Positions 1 to 5,679 of a DNA stretch of 9,099 bases are shown here, one piece after another. The DNA comes from Phycisphaerae bacterium (GTDB taxonomy: Bacteria; Planctomycetota; Phycisphaerae; UBA1845; PWPN01). Made by a program: the position numbers and the translations under genes. The stretch is taken from contig JAPKGY010000074.1 of NCBI GenBank assembly GCA_026647385.1, forward strand, positions 1 through 9,099. Reading direction: 5' to 3'. Each line of letters starts with the position of its first letter. The stretch's first letter is position 1. The notes under the pieces are model-generated. The model did no database searches and had not been told where the DNA came from. It saw only the letters and a program-made list of their open reading frames with translations.

Positions 1-33
1 CCGGAATTCAAGGCTGAGTCCGCCCCTGCGTAA

Positions 34-237
34 ACCGCGCGGCCAGGGGATGATCCGTTTTCTTTTCGATTTTACATGGCAATGGAAAGTCGACTCGATA
101 TCGGCGAGGAGGCGCGGCGGAAGGTGACCCACGCCCTGTACGACGGCGGGCACATGATGTACCACAACCGGCCTTGCCTGGCCAAGCTCAAGGATGACGC
201 CGCCGCGTTCTTCGAGTCGGCCATCCCGCGGCCATAG
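34..237 (+). pseudogene. Remnant of an S10 serine carboxypeptidase-like gene (C-terminal end only)
   Basis: The reading frame ending at TAG 235-237 gives about 67 residues that resemble the C-terminal end of peptidase family S10. The key stretch is YDGGHMMYHNRP followed by LAKLKDDAAAFFE; in S10 enzymes the His of this GHMMY motif is the third member of the Ser-Asp-His triad. The similarity seems to reach back to a PFSFRFY stretch near position 55, in the place of the usual TPF...Y segment. An in-frame TAA at 31-33 closes the frame, and neither other forward frame in bases 1-60 looks like the missing upstream part. The nucleophile Ser and Asp regions are therefore absent here. ATG codons at 76 and 82 have no Shine-Dalgarno sequence. 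I read this as a 5'-truncated or frameshifted gene. A sequencing or assembly error near 30-50 is possible, because the 5' part could lie upstream of the window. Confidence 0.6.
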
Positions 238-360
238 CCGCCGCGGGTCCAGGGCCGCCCCCCAGCCGCCAAGGCGCCCCGGGCGTCCCTCGATCCATAC
301 CCCGGCAGGAATAATTGCAGCCAGGATGGTTACAGGACCGATCCGCCCGGCCCGGCCGCA

Positions 361-385
361 AAAAACATGGGCCCTCGCCATGTTC
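361..385 (-). terminator. Possible Rho-independent terminator read on the minus strand
   Basis: Read on the minus strand, AACATGG and CCATGTT form a perfect 7-bp stem around a 7-nt loop, followed by a short T run (the A tract at 361-366 on the plus strand). This is the shape of an intrinsic terminator, but no minus-strand gene ends nearby, so it may be a relic or chance. It lies in the 314-bp gap between the S10 remnant and the NAGPA-like gene (238-551). I see no other gene or clear promoter in that gap. Confidence 0.22.
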
Positions 386-551
386 ACAGGAGAAGTCCAG
401 CCTCCCAAACGTTAGAATTCTGTAGCCGGAGCCGATCGATCGCTTTCGCCAGAACGTCGCCACCCTAAAGAGTTACGGCGCTCCCGGGAATGCGATCGGT
501 CGATTGGAGTTGCGAGAGAACACGGCGCATCCGCACAGGGGCGGCAGGATA

Positions 552-2732
552 ATGGAAACAATCTCTTCACGTCGGGTTCCGGTCGTCGCTGGCGGCTTGC
601 TCGTACACGCCTGGCTGGCGGCAACCGCCCTGGCGTGGGCCCCGGTCGCACCCGGCATCGAGTACCAGGAGTTCTACCTGCCCGACCCGAACGTCGTCTA
701 CGTCGCCCGGATGGATCGGCACAATACCCAGTGCTACATCGACTCGGGCATCGCCAACAACCGGATCAACGGCACGGCCCAGACACCTCCGAGTCAGGCT
801 GCCCTCTTCGACGACGCGGTGAACTACTGGGGCCAGGATTGGGGACATCGCAACGACGTGATCGTGACCATCAACGGCGACTACTGGGATACGAGCGACT
901 ACCTCCCGCTCTCCGGCCAGACCATGACCGGCTGGGGCATCAAGAACGTCGGCTCCGCTGCCTACTTCGGATGGACCCAGGCTCGTTTGCCCGGCGCGGG
1001 CGTCGGGGCTCTTTCAAACATGCGCGTCCGGTACGCCGGCGGCGCATCCCAAACCATCGACGACATCAATGTCCCCCGCACAGCCGACCAGCTCATCCTG
1101 TACACCAATCACTACGCCGCAGTCACCCCCGCCAACACGACCGGCCTGGAGGTTCTGGTGGAAATGACCCGACCGGTGGGCTCGGTCCGCTCGGGCGACG
1201 CCGTCGTCGGCTACGTGCGAGCCATCCGTCCGAATCAGGGCTCGACGAAGATCCCGTTCGATCACGTCGTGCTGTCGGCCGCCGGAACCGCCGCCACCAC
1301 ACTGCAAAACAACGTCGCACCAGGCGACCGCATCTCGATCAGCATGGCTTTTTACACTTACGGCCAGGACTGGAGCAACCTGTACGCCGCGGTGGGCGGT
1401 TTGTTTCTACTGTCGTCGGTCGAGTCATCCGGCGCCCAAGCGGTTCCGATGGGCGGCCTCGTCGCACCTCGGACAGCCTCGGCCTACAACGATGACTACG
1501 TTTACTTTGTTGTCGTGGACGGCCGATCCGCCACCAGCATCGGCATGGACTTCAGCGAACTGGCCTACTTCTGCCGGACGACCCTCGGAGCCAAGTTCGC
1601 CATCTCGCACGACGGCGGGGGGTCCTCCTGCATGGTGGTCAATGGCGTCGTCAAGAACGATCCGTCCGACGGACATCCGCGATCGGTACCCAACACCCTG
1701 ATGATGTGCATCAATCAGCCCAAGGTCCAGTCCACCTCCTTCAAGAGCGGCGACACGGTCAAGGCGACCGGCACGACCACGTTGTACTCCGGGCCCGGAT
1801 CGAATTTTCTGAGTTTCGGCTCCGTCGCGTCCAACACGACCGGCACCCTCCTCGACCATTCGCTGCGCGGGGTCTACGCGAAGGGCTACCCCTACTGGAA
1901 CGTGGACTTCAGCGGCACGACCGGTTGGGTCAGAGAGAGCAATCTGACCCGGACCGCCGCCAGCAATCTGCCGGTCATTACCGCACATCCTGCCGACGTC
2001 ACCGCCTGCCCCACGACCGGGGAGGCCGTCTTCTTCGTATCCGCCAACGGGACCGGCGTCCTCCGGTACCAGTGGCAACACCACGGCGTCGACCTGGCCG
2101 AGGGCGGGCACTTCAGCGGCGTCAACACTCCCGTCCTCACCATCACCCACATCGCCGACGAGGACGCCGGCAGCTACCGCTGCGTCATCACCGACGACAA
2201 CGGTTCCATCACTTCCTATTCCGCCGCGCTGGTCCTCAAGGCCCACACGGTCATCAAGAAACACCCCGCGCCGGCGGAGGCCTATCCGCTGGGCAGCCCG
2301 AATTCCGCCACGTTCTCCGTTGTCGCCGTCGGCGAGGGGACCGTGACCTACCAATGGCAAAAAGGGACGACCGACCTGACCGACGATGGGCATTACGCCG
2401 GCTCGACCACCTCCACGCTCACCCTCAACAATGTCGACAGCCGCGACAGGGGCGATTACCGATGCCGGGTGTCCGCCCTGTGTGAGACTGTTTACAGCAA
2501 TTCAGCCACTCTGTCAGTCATTTCGGCCGACCTCGACGGGGACGGAGACGGCGACATGGACGATTTCGCCCAATTTCAGAACTGCCTGGGCGTCTCCGAG
2601 CCCAAAATCAACGCCCCGGATTGCGTCAAGGCCGACATGAACGGTGACGGGCTGATCAAGGCGATCAGCGACCGCGAGCCCTTCCGCGATTGCATGACCG
2701 GCCCGGATATCCCGCTCAGGCCCGGCTGCTGA
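552..2732 (+). CDS. Secreted phosphodiester glycosidase (NAGPA-like) with SH3, two Ig-like and dockerin-like modules
   Basis: This encodes a 726-residue exported protein. Residues 1-30 form a signal peptide (SSRR n-region, hydrophobic core, cleavage near AWA). Residues 31-400 match the phosphodiester glycosidase/NAGPA family: VTINGDYWD (104-112), APRTA...VVVDGRSATS (305-329), and the signature DGGGSSCMVVNG (354-365) followed by PSDGHPRSVPN. Family members cleave sugar phosphodiesters; the human one uncovers mannose-6-phosphate, and the bacterial substrate here is unknown. Residues 399-468 look like a bacterial SH3 domain (LYSGPGSNF ... WNVDF ... GWVRESNL). Two Ig-like domains follow at 474-562 and 566-657, with YQWQ and DAGSYRC / RGDYRC signatures. 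Residues 660-726 form a dockerin-like pair with one good calcium loop (DLDGDGDGDMDD) and one degenerate loop. I chose ATG 552, with AGGGG ten bases upstream, because it places the signal peptide at the N-terminus. A TTG at 504 would add 16 polar residues. It acts outside the cytoplasm. Confidence 0.92.
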   Translation: METISSRRVPVVAGGLLVHAWLAATALAWAPVAPGIEYQEFYLPDPNVVYVARMDRHNTQCYIDSGIANNRINGTAQTPPSQAALFDDAVNYWGQDWGHRNDVIVTINGDYWDTSDYLPLSGQTMTGWGIKNVGSAAYFGWTQARLPGAGVGALSNMRVRYAGGASQTIDDINVPRTADQLILYTNHYAAVTPANTTGLEVLVEMTRPVGSVRSGDAVVGYVRAIRPNQGSTKIPFDHVVLSAAGTAATTLQNNVAPGDRISISMAFYTYGQDWSNLYAAVGGLFLLSSVESSGAQAVPMGGLVAPRTASAYNDDYVYFVVVDGRSATSIGMDFSELAYFCRTTLGAKFAISHDGGGSSCMVVNGVVKNDPSDGHPRSVPNTLMMCINQPKVQSTSFKSGDTVKATGTTTLYSGPGSNFLSFGSVASNTTGTLLDHSLRGVYAKGYPYWNVDFSGTTGWVRESNLTRTAASNLPVITAHPADVTACPTTGEAVFFVSANGTGVLRYQWQHHGVDLAEGGHFSGVNTPVLTITHIADEDAGSYRCVITDDNGSITSYSAALVLKAHTVIKKHPAPAEAYPLGSPNSATFSVVAVGEGTVTYQWQKGTTDLTDDGHYAGSTTSTLTLNNVDSRDRGDYRCRVSALCETVYSNSATLSVISADLDGDGDGDMDDFAQFQNCLGVSEPKINAPDCVKADMNGDGLIKAISDREPFRDCMTGPDIPLRPGC

Positions 2733-2756
2733 GCAACCCCGAGCCACCCAACGTCG

Positions 2757-2762
2757 TATAAT
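2757..2762 (+). promoter_or_regulatory. Perfect -10 box TATAAT without a clear -35
   Basis: TATAAT occurs 25 bases after the stop of the NAGPA-like gene. No TTGACA-like hexamer is found 16-18 bases upstream, and there is no extended TG. It would give a leader of about 210 nt for the FHA gene, so it is a weaker candidate than the pair at 2864-2892. Confidence 0.22.
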
Positions 2763-2774
2763 CATCTAAGCCTT

Positions 2775-2790
2775 CGTCCGGCGGCGGACG
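2775..2790. repeat. Perfect hairpin CGTCCG-GCGG-CGGACG downstream of the NAGPA-like gene
   Basis: The two 6-bp arms are perfectly complementary around a GCGG loop, 42 bases after the stop codon. No T run follows on the plus strand, so it is not a classical intrinsic terminator. It could stabilise the 3' end of the mRNA or assist termination. In such GC-rich DNA a chance occurrence is also plausible. Confidence 0.3.
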
Positions 2791-2863
2791 TGCTCGAGAT
2801 GCTGTACGCCCGGACTTGGTTCGTCCCCCATCCCGGCACGGACGCGGGTGGAGGCCGTCCCGC

Positions 2864-2892
2864 TTGCGGACGGGCCTGCCTTGGTGTACACT
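2864..2892 (+). promoter_or_regulatory. Candidate sigma70-type promoter for the FHA gene
   Basis: TTGCGG (2864-2869) and TACACT (2887-2892) are separated by exactly 17 bases, a canonical sigma70 spacing. Transcription would start near 2899 and give a leader of about 80 nt before ATG 2981. The -35 box sits within a small hairpin (CCGTCC 2855-2860 / GGACGG 2868-2873), which may be chance. Only consensus resemblance supports this call. Confidence 0.35.
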
Positions 2893-2980
2893 GAAAGTAA
2901 GTGCGGGTGAATGGCAGGCTCTGTGCGGCACCGCGCCTGCCAGCCAGGGTTGGCCACGTCCGATCGAGGTACGACAACGT

Positions 2981-3523
2981 ATGAACCTCCTGCTTTACAT
3001 GTTCAAGAGCAACGGGGAGCCGAAGGCTTTCCACATCGAGCAGGGAAAGACGGTCATCGGCCGCCGGGACGACTGTGACCTCCGGATCCCGCTCAGCCAG
3101 ATCTCGCGCAAGCACGCCATCCTCACCGTGGATGAGAAGAAGGTCGTCCTGAAGGATCTGGGCAGCGCGAACGGGACCTACATCAACAACAAGCGGATCT
3201 CCGAGGAAGAGCTCAGGCCGGGCGACCACATCGTCATCGGGCCGGTCGTTTTCACGGTCCAGATCAACGGGGAGCCCGCGGAAGTCCGGCGGGTCCGCAC
3301 CCGCCTTGAAAGCCGCCAGGCCGGCCTCGGAGAGAGCGGCCTCATGGGCGGCAGCGACGCCCCGATCGGCAAAGAGGATAGCGACTACGGGATCACCCCC
3401 AGCGAGGTCGAGCAGGACCCGATCAGCGAACTCGAAGCGATGGCCGGTGCCGACGACACCAAGCAGATCGATCTCGACTCCTCCGACTACGACCTCAGTC
3501 TCGACGACTCCAAGTCCGATTGA
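2981..3523 (+). CDS. FHA domain protein with acidic C-terminal tail
   Basis: This is a 180-residue protein with one forkhead-associated domain over roughly residues 5-95. FHA domains bind phosphothreonine peptides and serve Ser/Thr kinase signalling. All classical motifs are visible: GRRDDCD (27-33), ISRKHA (41-46), DLGSANGTY (59-67) and the second-half RPGDHIVIG (79-87). The tail after about residue 130 is acidic and low in complexity, ending in a run of Asp and Ser (IDLDSSDYDLSLDD), probably disordered. There is no signal peptide or membrane segment, so it is cytoplasmic. The start at ATG 2981 is chosen because the FHA fold begins at once with LLLYMF and GAGGT lies ten bases upstream. An upstream in-frame start at 2816 would add 55 residues with no domain character. 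No kinase gene is adjacent, so the signalling partner is not identified. Confidence 0.9.
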   Translation: MNLLLYMFKSNGEPKAFHIEQGKTVIGRRDDCDLRIPLSQISRKHAILTVDEKKVVLKDLGSANGTYINNKRISEEELRPGDHIVIGPVVFTVQINGEPAEVRRVRTRLESRQAGLGESGLMGGSDAPIGKEDSDYGITPSEVEQDPISELEAMAGADDTKQIDLDSSDYDLSLDDSKSD

Positions 3524-3570
3524 GCGGGCAGATGCGCCGGCCGACGACGGCCTGTCCGAATGAATCCGCG

Positions 3571-4047
3571 ATGATCCACGGCGCTCACGGGTACGAACGA
3601 ACGACCATCGATGTCGATATCCTTATCACGGCGCAAGGTCTGGAAGCGGCTCACCACTCGCTGGACGGCCGGGGCTATCTTCCCGTATTCCCCGGAAGCA
3701 AGTCCCTTCGCGACACGGAGACGGGCGTTCGCATCGAGTTCCTGGTATCCGGAGGCTATCCGGGCGACGGCAAACCGAAACCGGTGACGTTTCCGGACCC
3801 GAGCCGGACATCCGTTGAAATCGACGGCATCCGCTATGCGAACCTGCCGGCCCTGATCAAGATGAAACTGGCCTCGGGCATGACCCATGGCGGCTGATTG
3901 CGAGACCTGGCGGACGTTCAGGAATTGATCCGAACCCTGGAACTGAACGCCGAGTACGCCGAAAACCTGAACCCGTACGTCCGGGAGAAGTACAAGGAGC
4001 TGTGGGCGGGAGTGCGGGCCGATCCCGCGACCGATGAGCACCGCTGA
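3571..4047 (+). pseudogene. Broken nucleotidyltransferase-like gene (N-terminal loss plus internal TGA)
   Basis: The frame from ATG 3571 reads AMIHGAHGYERTTIDVDILIT, the HGY-R-T-DxDxL core of small MNT/AbiEii-like nucleotidyltransferases, with the metal-binding Asp pair in DVDIL. It continues through GVRIEFL, GDGKPKPVTFPDP, VEIDGIRY and LIKMKLASGMTHGG, then hits TGA at 3895-3897. The same frame goes on with LRDLADVQELIRTLEL...NPYVREKYKELW to a second TGA at 4045-4047, which is how the C-terminus of such proteins normally runs. The TGA stands where relatives carry a residue before LRDLADV, so a CGA-to-TGA change is the simplest cause. At the 5' side the segment expected before the GAMA-like turn is missing; the FHA stop lies only 47 bases upstream. 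A TTG at 3520 overlapping that stop is possible but adds no family-like sequence. Most likely an inactive remnant; exact family is uncertain. Confidence 0.72.
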
Positions 4048-4170
4048 ACCGCCCCGCTTCCCGCCAGCCCGCCCGATCACGACGCCCCCCGGCCATCGGC
4101 GCCCGGAAAGCTGATTCGCGGCGTTTCGCACCCCCTACCCCCGGGCTGAGGGCGCGACTACACTGGAGCG

Positions 4171-5208
4171 ATGCCCGCTCCGACCGGACCATCCGTATTC
4201 GAACAACGCGTCGAACTCTATGACGCGCTCATCGACTGGCCCAAACGCCTGGCGAACGAAACCCCGTTTTACCGCCACTGGTTCGAGACCGTGTCCGCCC
4301 GGCGAGTGCTCGACGCCGCGTGCGGGAGCGGACGCCATGCAGCCCTGTTTCACGAGTGGGGTCTGCACGTGGAAGGCGCCGACGCCAGCCCCGCGATGAT
4401 CGCGTGGTGCAGGCGGCGTTATGGCGAAACCGCGGACCTGCGCTGGGTCGAGCGATCCTACACGCAGCCGCCGAGTCCGCCCGGGCGATTCGACGCGGTC
4501 ATCTGCGTCGGCAATTCGCTCGCGCTGAGCCGGGAACAGGACGACCTCGCGCCGGCGCTGGCCGCCATGCTCGCTTCGCTCCGTCCCGGCGGCGTGTGCA
4601 TCGTTCAGGTCCTCAACCTCTGGCGTTTGCCCGACGGCCCCACGCAGTACCCAAAATGCGTCCGCGTCCGACTCCCGATCCAACCCGGGCCCTCCGAAAC
4701 CGGCACGGACACCCGAATTGAGCACCGCACACCCGACAAACCCATCAGAGCCGGGTTCTATGAACCCGGTCACTTCTGTGAACCCGGTCACTTCCGTGAA
4801 CCCGGTCGCTTCTGTGAACCCGATCACTTCCGTGAACCCGATAACCTCTATGGAACTGATTCTTCCTCTAAACCCAGTGTCCCCCCTGAGCCCGGCCCCC
4901 TCGGTGGACCCGGTTCGCAGGGCCCCACCGAACCTGCTCCCCTCGCGACCGATCACGTCCTGCTGAAATCGATCCGCCGCGCCGGCTCTTGCGCTTTCAT
5001 CGAGCTGGTCGACGTGCAACTCCTGCCGGACGGCACGGCCCGGCGCGAAGTGCAGAGCGACTCCTTCGTGGGCCTGCGTTCGGAGGACCTGGCCGCCGCC
5101 GCCACCGCCGGCGGCGCGACCGGCGTCGCCATCTTCGGCAACTACCAACACGAGCCCTATGCCCCGGAGCGCAGCCCGGACATCATCCTGGTCTGCCGAA
5201 AGGCATAG
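4171..5208 (+). CDS. Class I SAM-dependent methyltransferase with a repeat insertion
   Basis: This 345-residue protein has a Rossmann methyltransferase N-terminal half. The N-terminal helix YDALIDWPKRLANETPFY (17-34) precedes motif I VLDAACGSGRHAALF (46-60), the SAM-ribose acidic loop GADASPAMI (69-77), the fourth-strand FDAVICVGNSLAL (107-119) and LRPGGVCIVQ (137-146). The order resembles small-molecule (glycine/sarcosine-type) methyltransferases, but the substrate cannot be told. Residues from about 165 to 260 are a Pro/Gly-rich low-complexity insertion with tandem EPGHF[CR] units. After it the fold resumes with VLLKSIRRAGSCAFIELVDVQLLPDG and ends in a short strand DIILVCRKA. ATG 4171 is preceded by GGAG only two bases away, a tight spacing; TACACT at 4159-4164 resembles a -10 box but would give a leaderless transcript. 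It stands alone, with 123 bases to the pseudogene upstream. Cytoplasmic. Confidence 0.85.
   Translation: MPAPTGPSVFEQRVELYDALIDWPKRLANETPFYRHWFETVSARRVLDAACGSGRHAALFHEWGLHVEGADASPAMIAWCRRRYGETADLRWVERSYTQPPSPPGRFDAVICVGNSLALSREQDDLAPALAAMLASLRPGGVCIVQVLNLWRLPDGPTQYPKCVRVRLPIQPGPSETGTDTRIEHRTPDKPIRAGFYEPGHFCEPGHFREPGRFCEPDHFREPDNLYGTDSSSKPSVPPEPGPLGGPGSQGPTEPAPLATDHVLLKSIRRAGSCAFIELVDVQLLPDGTARREVQSDSFVGLRSEDLAAAATAGGATGVAIFGNYQHEPYAPERSPDIILVCRKA
4761..4922 (+). repeat. 18-bp tandem repeat array inside the methyltransferase gene
   Basis: Nine consecutive 18-bp units can be laid out from 4761. The first five are near-identical to TGAACCCGGTCACTTCYG, starting at 4761, 4779, 4797, 4815 and 4833. 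The next four (4851, 4869, 4887, 4905) are increasingly diverged but keep the phase. A possible damaged copy precedes the array at 4743-4760. Because 18 is a multiple of three, the array keeps the frame and encodes EPGHFC, EPGHFR, EPGRFC, EPDHFR, EPDNLY and decayed successors. Each unit carries an imperfect palindrome (GTGA...TCAC). No unit of this kind was seen elsewhere in the window. Confidence 0.9.
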
Positions 5209-5679
5209 CTGAGTGAGAAGTGCGTCACCCCTCGCGCAGGCCTCTGCTCCCTCGGTTCCAACGCAATCCTGGAATCCGTCGGTTCGTCTCGCCGCGGTCG
5301 TCGCCCCGGCGCCCCGGAGGGATCTTCCACGTTGGGACTTCGGCATTGGCTCGTTGTTCGTCATTTGGGCGCAACTCGCCAGCCGCGGGGCAAAATGGGG
5401 ACGGGCACCGCCTCGGAACGATACGTCAGGGGGTAGGGTTTGGCCGAGAACAAAGAACGTCCCGTCGCCGGAGATCCTGCACGGGCGGAGCCAGTCCCCA
5501 TTTTGCCCGCCAACGCATGCTCCGTGGGGGTAGCCGGCGAGTTAGGACCTTGTCATTCGACGTCAGACATTGGACATCGGGGATTGGGCATCGCCCTGCG
5601 CGCGGAAAGGCCGCCCCCGATTGGCCATCTCGGGTTTCAAATGGGGAGGACGCCCGCAAACGCGCGCCGCGTGTCGACC
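5209..5679. other. Noncoding region with repeats between the methyltransferase and the GH28-like gene
   Basis: No reading frame in this 471-bp stretch shows family-like sequence on either strand. It holds the inverted-repeat element at 5385-5510, and on both sides of it short degenerate CATTGG/CATTCG/CATCGG words (5344, 5362, 5554, 5568, 5575, 5589). The genes on both sides end toward this region, so it is a convergent 3' intergenic region. No intrinsic terminator with a T run was found. Confidence 0.6.
5385..5510. repeat. Inverted-repeat element with GGGCAAAATGGGGAC arms
   Basis: The left arm GGGCAAAATGGGGAC (5388-5402) is repeated exactly in inverted orientation as GTCCCCATTTTGCCC (5494-5508), and similarity continues imperfectly both outward (GCG flank) and inward (GGCACCGCC against GGCTCCGCC). 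The arms enclose about 90 bases with no coding sequence. The arrangement resembles a REP/BIME-like or MITE-like nonautonomous element. There is no transposase in the window and no clear target-site duplication. Confidence 0.6.

Noticed and set aside
432..503. Imperfect inverted repeat of GATCGATCG-type sequences before the NAGPA-like gene
   Set aside because: Only 10 of 12 positions match over a 48-base loop, and GATC/CG-rich words are common in this DNA.
1425..2393. 322-residue minus-strand frame inside the NAGPA-like gene
   Set aside because: Typical GC-rich shadow without motifs; the plus strand encodes recognisable domains throughout.
4159..4164. TACACT just before the methyltransferase start as a promoter
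   Set aside because: No -35 at a suitable distance, and it would leave almost no leader although a GGAG is present between it and the ATG.
4135..5364. 409-residue minus-strand frame with repeated GFTEVT units
   Set aside because: It is the antisense of the methyltransferase; the repeats come from the 18-bp array, whose length keeps every frame open. No family-like motif is present.
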